From Candidatus Solibacter sp. (GTDB taxonomy: Bacteria > Acidobacteriota > Terriglobia > Bryobacterales > Bryobacteraceae), in NCBI GenBank assembly GCA_017883355.1, contig JADGNS010000134.1, positions 1 to 8,762 of the forward strand: a stretch of DNA of 8,762 nt, in the 5' to 3' direction. Each line of letters opens with the position of its first letter. The stretch's first letter is position 1. Position numbers and translations under genes: made by a program. The notes beneath the pieces are model-generated. The model did no database searches, had not been told where the DNA came from, and worked only from the letters and a program-made list of their open reading frames with translations. Shown piece after piece: positions 1 to 5,850 of the stretch.

Positions 1-22
1 TTCAAGACTTGGGAATTTTGAC

Positions 23-41
23 ATCCGAGCTTCGCTCGGAT
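23..41. terminator. Perfect 8-bp hairpin upstream of thiL (weak terminator or operator-like dyad)
   Basis: ATCCGAGC (23-30) and GCTCGGAT (34-41) are perfect inverted repeats around a TTC loop. On the plus strand only a short T run follows (41-43), so as an intrinsic terminator for a gene left of the window it would be weak. A consensus -35 hexamer, TTGACA, lies at 18-23 and runs into the left arm, so the dyad could instead be an operator inside a promoter spacer. The sequence alone does not decide between these. Confidence 0.35.
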
Positions 42-115
42 TTGGTAAACGGGGTACCCTCTGGGTCGCGCGCAGCTTGCCCAACTGCCCCACACTCGGG
101 AGCGGTGGAGAAACA

Positions 116-1024
116 GTGAACGAACCGGAACTGATTGAGAAATTGCGGAGGCGGGTGGGGCTGCCGCGGGCGGCGGGGGTGGTGCTGGGGATCGGCGACG
201 ACTGCGCCATCGTGCGGCCGCGGGGGACGCGGGAAGACTGGCTCTACACCACGGATATGTTGCTCGAAGGGACGCACTTTCTTCGCCCAACGCACGGGGC
301 GGCGGACGTGGGCTGGAAGGCGCTGGCGCGAGGGCTGAGCGATATCGCGGCGATGGGGGGTGAAGCGCGCTTCTGTTTGCTTTCGCTAGCGGTGGCCCCT
401 TGGGTGGATGGGCGATGGCTGGACGGGTTTTATCGCGGGCTGCTGGGGCTGGCGGAGCGCGCGGGGGCGGCGCTGATTGGCGGGGACCTGGCGCGGACGG
501 AGCGGGTGTTGTGCGACATTGTGGTGGCGGGGACGGTGCCGCGGGGGACGGCGCTGCGGCGGGACGGGGCGCGGGCGGGCGACGCGATCTATGTCTCGGG
601 CGCGCTGGGAGGGTCGGCGCTGGGGTTGGCGGCGGGGCGCGGCAGGGCCTGGCTGCGGCATAAACGGCCCGAGCCGCGGCTGGCGCTGGGGCGGTTTCTG
701 CGGGCCCGGTTGGGGGCGACGGCGGCGATGGACCTGAGCGACGGGCTCTCGCTTGATTTGCACCGTTTGTGTGCGGCTTCGGGGCTGCGCGCGGAGATTG
801 CGGCGCCGCCGGTGTATCGCGGGGCCACGCTGGAACAGGCGCTGCACGGCGGGGAGGACTACGAGTTGTTATTCACGGCGCCGGCGCGGGTCAGGGCGCC
901 GGATGCATTCGAGGGGCTGGCACTGACGCGAATTGGTACGATGCGTAAGGGAACGGCGGGCGCGGTAGAGATGGACGGCGCGCCGCTGCCACCGCTGGGG
1001 TACGACCACCTGCGGCACCTATGA
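116..1024 (+). CDS. thiL: Thiamine-monophosphate kinase
   Basis: ThiL phosphorylates thiamine monophosphate with ATP to give thiamine diphosphate, the last step of cofactor synthesis, in the cytoplasm. The 302-residue product has the ThiL signatures in order: GIGDDCAI (25-32) and TTDMLLEGTHF (45-55) with metal- and nucleotide-binding aspartates, LSDIAAMGG (74-82), LIGGDLART (120-128), DLSDG (206-210) and GGEDYELLF (245-253). The length is slightly below the roughly 325 residues of the E. coli enzyme. I chose the GTG at 116 because GTGGAG (105-110) sits 5 bases upstream; an in-frame TTG at 77 would add 13 residues and lacks a ribosome site. The stop overlaps the next gene's ATG (ATGA), implying translational coupling. 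No TPP-riboswitch sequence is recognisable in the 115 bases upstream. No other thiamine gene is present in the window. Confidence 0.95.
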   Translation: MNEPELIEKLRRRVGLPRAAGVVLGIGDDCAIVRPRGTREDWLYTTDMLLEGTHFLRPTHGAADVGWKALARGLSDIAAMGGEARFCLLSLAVAPWVDGRWLDGFYRGLLGLAERAGAALIGGDLARTERVLCDIVVAGTVPRGTALRRDGARAGDAIYVSGALGGSALGLAAGRGRAWLRHKRPEPRLALGRFLRARLGATAAMDLSDGLSLDLHRLCAASGLRAEIAAPPVYRGATLEQALHGGEDYELLFTAPARVRAPDAFEGLALTRIGTMRKGTAGAVEMDGAPLPPLGYDHLRHL

Positions 1025-2049
1025 CGAATCTTCCGAATCCGCAGCCGGTGCTGGAGCTGATCGAGGCCTTCCGCCACTCGAAGACGATGTTCACCGCGGT
1101 ATCGATGGGCGTCTTCGACGCGCTGCACGACGGGCCGGCTTCGGCGGCGGAACTGGCGGCGAGGCTGGGCGCGAACGCGGATGCGATGGGGCGCCTGCTG
1201 GACGGCTGCGCGGCGCTCGGGTTGGTGCGCAAGGACGCTGGGGTGTACGCGAACGATGCGGTGGCGGAGACCTATCTCTACACGGGCAGCGCGCTCTCGA
1301 TGCGGGGGTATGTGCGGTATTCCGATGAGGCGCTGTACCCCATGTGGGGCCATCTGGAGGACGCCGTGCGCGAAGGCACGCATCGCTGGACGCAGAGCTT
1401 CGGCCTGGCAGGGCCGATCTTCAGCGCTTTCTTCCGCACCGACGACGCCATGCGGGATTTCCTGATGGGGATGCACGGGTTCGGCATGCTGACCTCGCCC
1501 GAACTGGTGAGCGCGTTCGACCTGGGGCGGTTTCGCCGCCTGGTGGACCTGGGCGGGGCCACGGGACATCTGGCGATTGCGGCCTGCGAACGCTATGCGG
1601 AACTGCACGCCGTGGTGTTCGATCTGCCGCGGGCGACGGCGCTGGCCCGCGAACAGGTAGCGAAATCGAGGGCCTGCGAACGGATTGACGTCGTGGGGGG
1701 GGATTTTTTCGAAGATGAGTTACCGGCGGCCGATTTGTATTACGTCGGGCGGATTCTGCACGACTGGACGGAGGGCAAGATCGAGCGGTTGCTGGGCCGG
1801 ATTGTTGGACGGCTACCGGAGGGCGGGGCCTTGCTGATCGGCGAGAAGCTGCTGGAAGAAGATGGCGTGGGGCCGCTAGCGGCAAACATGCAATCGCTGA
1901 ACATGTTGATTGTGACCGAAGGCAGGGAGCGCAGCCTCGGTGAGTATGCCGGCCTGTTGCGGCGCGCGGGCTTCCAAGCGGTGGAAGGTCGCCGCACGGG
2001 TGCGGCTCTGGATGCGATTCTGGCGGTGAAGGGCGGGATTGCGGGGTAA
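1021..2049 (+). CDS. SAM-dependent O-methyltransferase, acetylserotonin/hydroxyneurosporene O-methyltransferase-like
   Basis: This 342-residue protein has the two-domain layout of small-molecule O-methyltransferases. An N-terminal winged-helix dimerisation region (about 15-95) includes a substrate-entry helix start, FRHSKTMFTAVSMGVFDAL. The Rossmann methyltransferase domain carries motif I VDLGGATGHL (175-184), the acidic loop VVFDLPRA (198-205), GGDFFEDELP (226-235) and RILHDW (244-249), whose histidine is the usual catalytic base. It continues with LLIGEKLL (271-278), LNMLIVTEGRER (293-304) and EYAGLLRRAGF (308-318), all typical of the family. The substrate cannot be read from sequence. Plant, animal and bacterial members methylate hydroxyl groups on aromatic or polyketide-like molecules. 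The ATG overlaps the thiL stop by 4 bases and has no ribosome site of its own, so coupled translation is likely. Family assignment is firm; any specific enzyme name would be a guess. Confidence 0.9.
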   Translation: MTNLPNPQPVLELIEAFRHSKTMFTAVSMGVFDALHDGPASAAELAARLGANADAMGRLLDGCAALGLVRKDAGVYANDAVAETYLYTGSALSMRGYVRYSDEALYPMWGHLEDAVREGTHRWTQSFGLAGPIFSAFFRTDDAMRDFLMGMHGFGMLTSPELVSAFDLGRFRRLVDLGGATGHLAIAACERYAELHAVVFDLPRATALAREQVAKSRACERIDVVGGDFFEDELPAADLYYVGRILHDWTEGKIERLLGRIVGRLPEGGALLIGEKLLEEDGVGPLAANMQSLNMLIVTEGRERSLGEYAGLLRRAGFQAVEGRRTGAALDAILAVKGGIAG

Positions 2050-2058
2050 ACTTTAGAC

Positions 2059-2988
2059 TTGATCGTCACTCTCACCATTAATCCCACGATTGACCGGGTG
2101 ATCAGCGTGGACCGCCTGGCGTTTGAAGACCGGGCGTACATCAATTCGAGCAGAGAATCGGCGGGCGGGCGCGGCATCAACGCGTCGTGTGTGATCCACT
2201 CCTTCGGCGGGCAGACGCTGGCGTTGCTGATTTGCGGGGGCGCGGCCGGGACGCGGCTGGAAGGATTGTTGCAGGGCTGCGGCCTGCCGTTTCAGGCGGT
2301 GCCGGTGGAGAACGAGATCCGCACCAACCTGACCATCACGGACAGGCACGGGCTCACGGTGAATCTGAACGAGGTTGGGCCCACACTCTCCAAGGTGGAA
2401 GTGGAGCGTGTGGAGCGGGTAGTGAAGGAGACGCTGGACCGCGCCTCGTGGCTGATGATGTGCGGCAGCCTTCCGCCGGGCGTGCCGCCAGAGTTTTACG
2501 GGAGGTTGATCGCGGCGGCGCGCAAGAAGAAGGTGAAGACGCTGCTGCATGCGGACGGGGAGGCGCTGCGCCGGGGAATCGAAGAGCGGCCGACGGTGGC
2601 GACGCCGAATCAGCAGGAGGCGGATCGGCTGCTGGGGCGCACGCTGTTGACGCGCACGCACTACCTGGAGGCGGCGGAGCGGATCCGCACGATGGGGCCG
2701 GAATCGGTGCTGCTCTCGCTGGGCAGCCGGGGGGCGGTGGGGGCGTTTCGCGAAGGTCTGTTCGAGGCGCTGCCGCCGCGGGTGGACGCGGTGTGTCCCA
2801 TCGGCGCGGGTGACGCGCTGTCGGCGGCATATACCTGGGCGATGGAGCGCAAGAACAATGGGGTAGAAGCGCTGCGCTGGGGTGTGGCAGCGGGGACGGC
2901 GTCGGCGCGATTGCCGGGGATGACGTTTGCCAGCCTGGAGCAGACGCAGGAGATCTACAAGCAGGTGGAACTGCGGCGGTCGGAGTAG
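2059..2988 (+). CDS. PfkB-family hexose-phosphate kinase (1-phosphofructokinase/tagatose-6-phosphate kinase-like)
   Basis: This cytoplasmic ribokinase-fold kinase is closest in layout to the FruK/LacC branch, which phosphorylates fructose 1-phosphate or tagatose 6-phosphate with ATP. In 309 residues it shows the N-terminal strand IVTLTINPTIDR (2-13), the sugar-binding glycine motif GGRGIN (36-41, usually GGKG), VNLNEVGP (101-108), the central CGSLPPGVP (135-143), ATPNQQEA (181-188), and the anion-hole and catalytic motif IGAGDAL (248-254) with Asp252 as likely base. The start must be the TTG at 2059: a stop in the same frame lies only 4 codons upstream, and later starts would delete the conserved first strand. 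There is no Shine-Dalgarno sequence, but TAAACT lies 6 bases upstream. The gene follows the methyltransferase after 9 bases, so they are probably co-transcribed. The kinase family is clear; the substrate is not. Confidence 0.88.
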   Translation: MIVTLTINPTIDRVISVDRLAFEDRAYINSSRESAGGRGINASCVIHSFGGQTLALLICGGAAGTRLEGLLQGCGLPFQAVPVENEIRTNLTITDRHGLTVNLNEVGPTLSKVEVERVERVVKETLDRASWLMMCGSLPPGVPPEFYGRLIAAARKKKVKTLLHADGEALRRGIEERPTVATPNQQEADRLLGRTLLTRTHYLEAAERIRTMGPESVLLSLGSRGAVGAFREGLFEALPPRVDAVCPIGAGDALSAAYTWAMERKNNGVEALRWGVAAGTASARLPGMTFASLEQTQEIYKQVELRRSE

Positions 2989-2993
2989 GGTGT

Positions 2994-2999
2994 TACACT
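2994..2999 (+). promoter_or_regulatory. Candidate -10 hexamer TACACT before the zinc-ribbon gene
   Basis: TACACT matches the bacterial -10 consensus at four of six positions and lies in the 21-base gap between the kinase stop and the ATG at 3010. No Shine-Dalgarno sequence precedes that ATG. A start of transcription 6-7 bases downstream would give a leader of only a few bases. No good -35 is visible 16-18 bases upstream. This is a suggestion from pattern only. Confidence 0.3.
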
Positions 3000-3009
3000 G
3001 CCATAAGTA

Positions 3010-3774
3010 ATGCTCCTTGACCTGAAGCTGGTGATCCGTCTGCAGGAAATCGATAATCGTCTTGCGGAACTCGCACGCGAAATCGCCTCCCTGCCCAAGC
3101 ACATCGCGGAAATTGAGAAGAAGCTGGTGGCGCACGAGCGCAAGCTGGGTGCGGACCGTGCCGCGCTGGCGGCCAATCAAAAAGAGCGGAAGAAGTGCGA
3201 GACCGACATCCCGGTGCAGGATCAGAAGATCTCCAAGCTGAAGGATCAGATGCTCAGCGCCAAGACGAACGAGCAGTACGGCGCCTTCCAGAAGGAGATC
3301 GAATTCTGCCAGAAGGAGATCCGCAAGCTGGAAGACCGCATTCTGGAAATGATGGGGGAATCGGAGCCGCTGGAGAAGAACGTGAAGGCGGCGGAGGTAG
3401 CGCTGAAGGAAGAGAAGGCGCAGGTGGAAGGCGAGAAGGCGCTGGCTCGCGAGCGGACGGCGGTGGATCAGAAGGCGTCGAGCGGGTTAGGGACCGAGCG
3501 GGCCAGTATCGTCAAAGAGATTACGCCGGCGACGTACCAGCAGTATGAGCGGGTGCGCAAGGGGCGTAAGGGAGTGGCGGTGGCCGAGGTAGTGGAGGGC
3601 CGCTGCACGGTATGCTACATGGTGCTGCGGCCGCAATACTTCCAGGACGTGAAGCGCACGGAAACGATTCTGTTCTGCGAGAGTTGCCAGCGCATTCTGT
3701 ACTACAATCCGCCGCAGGCGTTCGACGATCTGGCGGGCGGTGAGGGCGGCACAGGCGCCGGGATGGGCGAATAG
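3010..3774 (+). CDS. Coiled-coil zinc-ribbon protein (COG1579, C4-type zinc ribbon)
   Basis: This 254-residue protein has a long N-terminal helical hairpin and a C-terminal zinc ribbon. Residues 1-155 are rich in Leu, Glu, Lys and Arg in heptad-like spacing, giving two antiparallel coiled-coil arms. The turn carries the family hallmark AKTNEQYGAFQKEIE (84-98). The zinc site is C199-x2-C202 with C223-x2-C226 (RCTVC and FCESC). The tail after about residue 235 is glycine-rich and probably disordered. Relatives include Helicobacter HP0958/FlgZ and chlamydial CdsZ, which act as chaperones or RNA/protein-binding adaptors in flagellar or secretion contexts. Most homologues have no known role, and no flagellar gene is nearby, so I assign none here. 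The ATG at 3010 has no ribosome-binding site. The gene probably ends the thiL-led run, because a hairpin follows 21 bases after its stop. Confidence 0.85.
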   Translation: MLLDLKLVIRLQEIDNRLAELAREIASLPKHIAEIEKKLVAHERKLGADRAALAANQKERKKCETDIPVQDQKISKLKDQMLSAKTNEQYGAFQKEIEFCQKEIRKLEDRILEMMGESEPLEKNVKAAEVALKEEKAQVEGEKALARERTAVDQKASSGLGTERASIVKEITPATYQQYERVRKGRKGVAVAEVVEGRCTVCYMVLRPQYFQDVKRTETILFCESCQRILYYNPPQAFDDLAGGEGGTGAGMGE

Positions 3775-3795
3775 GTATAGGCTGCTGGAGGCATT

Positions 3796-3823
3796 GACAG
3801 ACCACGAAAGGCGATGGTCTGTC
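3796..3823. terminator. Hairpin between convergent genes, probable bidirectional terminator
   Basis: GACAGACCA (3796-3804) and TGGTCTGTC (3815-3823) form a perfect 9-bp stem with a 10-base loop. It sits in the 54-base gap between the zinc-ribbon gene stop on the plus strand and the barrel-protein stop on the minus strand, which is where a shared terminator is expected. Neither side carries a strong T run: plus-strand sequence continues CTACTTT and minus-strand sequence continues AATGCC. It could therefore also be a transcript-stabilising hairpin or a copy of an interspersed palindromic repeat. Confidence 0.5.
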
Positions 3824-3828
3824 CTACT

Positions 3829-4464
3829 TTACCGGTCGCCGAGGCTGTAGCCGATCCAGACCATGGCGGATGGAGCCAGATTGCTGCCCCACTGATTGGT
3901 GAAGTTGGGAACGAAGTGCACGTCGAACTGCGGGCGGATGAAGACGTGTTCGGTCACATAAAGCTGGACACCGAGCCCCGCATGGACCTGGAAGTGTTTG
4001 GAGCTTCCCACCGCCTGGGACTGAGTCTGGCAAACCGCGGTGCCCACGCAAGAGCTTGCGGTGAAGGAAAAACTGGTGGTGGCGCCGCCGACTCCGCCCT
4101 CCAACCGCACGATGACCTTCTTCTCGTTCACCGGGGCGAACACGCCATTCACGTCGTAGAAAATCTGCCTGGCCTGGAAGCCGGCATAATCCTGCTTTCT
4201 AGGCTGGAGACTGGCTTCGCCGCTGAAGCCGACACGCTTGGTGAGCATGATGGTGCCGCCGAATCCCATGAAGAAACCGCTCAGGGCCGGTGTCTGCAGG
4301 CACGTGACGCCGGTAGTGCAACTGGCGCCGGTGCTGGAATCAATGCCGGCGCCGGACCCCTTATCGTGGGCGGTACCGAAACCCACGTTGACATCGAGGG
4401 CGCTTTGCGCGTAGGCGAAGGGAATGCAGAACAGCAGCGGAAGGTAACGGCAGATACGATTCAC
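3829..4464 (-). CDS. Small outer-membrane beta-barrel protein, hypothetical
   Basis: This is a 211-residue exported protein of unknown function. From the GTG at 4464 it begins with a basic n-region (NRICRY), a hydrophobic core (LPLLFCIPFAYA) and a likely signal-peptidase site after A19 (AYA/QS). The rest is Gly-, Ser- and aromatic-rich with alternating hydrophobic residues, as in an 8-stranded barrel of the OmpA/OmpW type. Examples are LDVNVGFGT, VGFSGEASL, FQVHAGLGVQLYV, FIRPQFDVHFVP and the closing AMVWIGYSLGDR. Two CX5C pairs (C49/C55 and C139/C145) fall in loop-like stretches and could form small disulfide loops. I chose this start because AGGAG (4475-4479 on the plus strand) lies 10 bases upstream and the signal peptide then begins properly; the frame stays open to 4545, but that extension is not signal-like. 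It follows mutM by 83 bases and probably has its own promoter. Confidence 0.75.
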   Translation of the reverse strand: MNRICRYLPLLFCIPFAYAQSALDVNVGFGTAHDKGSGAGIDSSTGASCTTGVTCLQTPALSGFFMGFGGTIMLTKRVGFSGEASLQPRKQDYAGFQARQIFYDVNGVFAPVNEKKVIVRLEGGVGGATTSFSFTASSCVGTAVCQTQSQAVGSSKHFQVHAGLGVQLYVTEHVFIRPQFDVHFVPNFTNQWGSNLAPSAMVWIGYSLGDR

Positions 4465-4547
4465 TTTTGAGAATCTCCTATAAGCACTAGTGTGCCACGC
4501 AACTAGAGATGCGACGCTTGGCGCCCAGGTTTCAGTTACTTGCAATG

Positions 4548-5342
4548 CTAGCGCCGCTGGCAGCGGGGGCAGAAGTGGGAGCTGCGCTGGGTGACGATGA
4601 CGCGGCGGATGGGGGTCTGGCAGGCAGGGCAGGGTTCGCCGGTGCGCTGATAGACGCGGTGGCTGAACTGGAAGAGGCCTTTGCGGCCTTCGGCATCGAC
4701 GTAGTCGGAGATGGAAGAACCGCCGGCGGCGATGGCCTCGGTGAGCACGGCGACGATGGCGTCGTAGAGTTTGCGGGCGCGGTGGCGGCGGATGCGTTGG
4801 GTGAGCGCCTGGGGATGAATGCCGGCGCGGAAGAGGGCTTCATCGGCGTAGATATTGCCGACGCCGCGCAGGAAAGTCTGGTTGAGGAGCAGGGACTTGA
4901 TGCGGGTCTTGTGGCGTTGGAGGGCGGAAGAGAACTGGTCGAAGGGGATGTCGAGCGGTTCGGGTCCGAGGCGGGCGACGCGGGGCGGGAAGTCGACGCT
5001 GAACTCGATGGAGCCGAATTGGCGGCTGTCGTCGAACAGGAGGGTGGTGCGGGGGAAGGTGAAGATGGCGTGGGTGTGTTTGCCACTGGCTCCGCCGAGC
5101 AGGAGGCGGCCGGTCATGCCGAGGTGGATGGTGAGATAGCCGCCGCCTTCGAAGGAGGCCACGATGAATTTTCCAAAGCGCTGGATGGCGACGATGCGGC
5201 GGCCCTGGAGGAGTGCGGAGAGCGCGTCGGGATCGCCGCCGCGGAGGATGCGGAGATTGCGAAATTCGGCGCTGAGGATGCGCTGGCCGGTGAGCGGGGC
5301 GATCGAGCGGACCACGGTTTCGACTTCGGGGAGTTCGGGCAT
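4548..5342 (-). CDS. mutM: Formamidopyrimidine-DNA glycosylase (Fpg/MutM)
   Basis: MutM is the bifunctional base-excision repair enzyme that removes 8-oxoguanine and formamidopyrimidines and cuts the abasic site. In 264 residues it has the invariant start MPELPEVE, exposing Pro2 as Schiff-base nucleophile with Glu3 and Glu6. It also has Lys58 in RFGKFIV, HLGM (73-76) in the lesion-probing region, VGNIYADEALFRAGIHP (161-177) with the helix-two-turn-helix asparagine N163, and a C-terminal zinc finger C238-x2-C241...C258-x2-C261 with the lesion-binding arginine in TQRSSHFC. Every key residue is present, so the enzyme should be active. Its ATG directly follows the TAA of the upstream Rieske gene (TAAATG) and has no obvious ribosome site. 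It is therefore probably translated by coupling from the ferredoxin cistron. Confidence 0.96.
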   Translation of the reverse strand: MPELPEVETVVRSIAPLTGQRILSAEFRNLRILRGGDPDALSALLQGRRIVAIQRFGKFIVASFEGGGYLTIHLGMTGRLLLGGASGKHTHAIFTFPRTTLLFDDSRQFGSIEFSVDFPPRVARLGPEPLDIPFDQFSSALQRHKTRIKSLLLNQTFLRGVGNIYADEALFRAGIHPQALTQRIRRHRARKLYDAIVAVLTEAIAAGGSSISDYVDAEGRKGLFQFSHRVYQRTGEPCPACQTPIRRVIVTQRSSHFCPRCQRR

Positions 5343-5648
5343 TTAGGGAATCTGGATGTAGATGTCGCCGTCTTCCACTTTGACTTCAAAAGTGGGCACG
5401 CGTTTGGTAGGGTCGTAATCGCTCTCGCCGGTGGCGCAATCGAATTCCCAGAGGTGATAGGGGCAGACCACGGATCCAGCGTGGATCTGGCCCTGGCCGA
5501 GGGGTCCGCCGCGATGGATGCACACGCCGCTGAGGGCGCGGATGGCGCCGGCGGCATGGCACACGGCATAGGGTTGATCGCCCACCATGACCTCCATGAC
5601 GGAATCCTGGGGCAGTTGCGCCAGGGTGCCCACTTTGAGAAATGGCAT
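5343..5648 (-). CDS. Small Rieske [2Fe-2S] ferredoxin
   Basis: This stand-alone Rieske-domain protein (101 residues from the ATG at 5648) resembles the ferredoxin components of ring-hydroxylating dioxygenases and the NirD small subunit. The cluster ligands are complete: C-I-H (Cys45/His47 counted from the alternative ATG at 5654), then C-P-Y-H 16 residues later (Cys64/His67), followed by LWEFDCATGE. There is no signal peptide or membrane anchor, so it should be a cytoplasmic electron carrier. No oxygenase, reductase or nitrite reductase subunit is present in the window. I prefer the start at 5648 (MPFLKVG), because TACAAT lies exactly 6 bases upstream and could be a -10 box for a leaderless message. 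The ATG at 5654 would add two residues and abuts the hexamer. The stop codon abuts the mutM start, so the two genes form a transcriptional pair. Confidence 0.88.
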   Translation of the reverse strand: MPFLKVGTLAQLPQDSVMEVMVGDQPYAVCHAAGAIRALSGVCIHRGGPLGQGQIHAGSVVCPYHLWEFDCATGESDYDPTKRVPTFEVKVEDGDIYIQIP

Positions 5649-5654
5649 TCTCAT

Positions 5655-5660
5655 ATTGTA
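5655..5660 (-). promoter_or_regulatory. Candidate -10 hexamer TACAAT for the Rieske-mutM pair
   Basis: Read on the minus strand, TACAAT (one mismatch to TATAAT) ends 6 bases before the ATG at 5648, so transcription would begin at or next to that codon. No Shine-Dalgarno sequence is present upstream of either possible ATG. I do not see a recognisable -35. A promoter here is plausible because the 196-base gap to ugd, with its long palindrome, should separate the transcripts. Confidence 0.4.
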
Positions 5661-5751
5661 AGGTGAAACCCGCGGGCGGCCGGCGATTTGGAAAGCGCGG
5701 GGTGCTTAACGGTTTTGGGGGGACACGGCCAGGCGAAGCGTTTCCCGTCGG

Positions 5752-5821
5752 GCAAACCCTGGGACAGACAGCCAGTTTCCGGCAAACTGCGCCGGAAACT
5801 TGGTGTCAGTCCCGGGTTTGC
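5752..5821. repeat. Long imperfect palindrome in the ugd-Rieske gap
   Basis: Arms 5752-5783 and 5791-5821 pair around a 7-base loop. The inner 10 bp are perfect (AGTTTCCGGC with GCCGGAAACT). Mismatches fall at 5766/5808, 5771/5803 and 5773/5801. The next five outer pairs (GGGAC/GTCCC) are perfect, then after a one-base bulge at 5760 GCAAACCC pairs with GGGTTTGC. In all, 28 pairs form over 70 bases. It lies 29 bases past the ugd stop on the transcribed strand, so it would fold in the 3' end of that message, but no T run follows. It may be a terminator-like or stabilising hairpin, or a copy of an interspersed palindromic or small mobile repeat. The remaining part of the gap (5661-5751) shows nothing I can name. 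Confidence 0.7.
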
Positions 5822-5850
5822 GGCGTATCGCGGCCCGCCTTCCCCACCAG

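Noticed and set aside
1..115. TPP riboswitch ahead of thiL
   Set aside because: No CTGAGA-type thi-box core or matching second helix is visible, and the space is short.
2053..3180. A 375-codon open frame on the minus strand across the kinase and zinc-ribbon genes
   Set aside because: It is rich in Arg, His, Gln and Pro, as expected for the antisense of these genes, and spans two unrelated real genes.
3775..3828. RNase P RNA or another structured RNA after the zinc-ribbon gene
   Set aside because: The gap is only 54 bases and has none of the conserved RNase P core sequences.
3814..4470. A 218-codon open frame on the plus strand opposite the barrel protein
   Set aside because: The minus-strand frame has a ribosome site, a signal peptide and a barrel pattern; the plus-strand frame has none of these.
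4509..5666. A 385-codon open frame on the plus strand opposite mutM and the Rieske gene
   Set aside because: Its Ala/Gly/Asp/Glu-rich composition is the mirror of GC-rich codon use on the other strand, and both opposite genes have complete family motifs.
5731..5742. The 12-base sequence AGGCGAAGCGTT shared with 8038-8049
   Set aside because: A few 12-base matches are expected by chance in a window of this size and composition, and the flanks do not align.
5730..5830. Cyclic-di-GMP riboswitch suggested by GGGCAAA at 5750-5756
   Set aside because: The second conserved element and the tetraloop-receptor arrangement are missing; the region is explained by the long palindrome.
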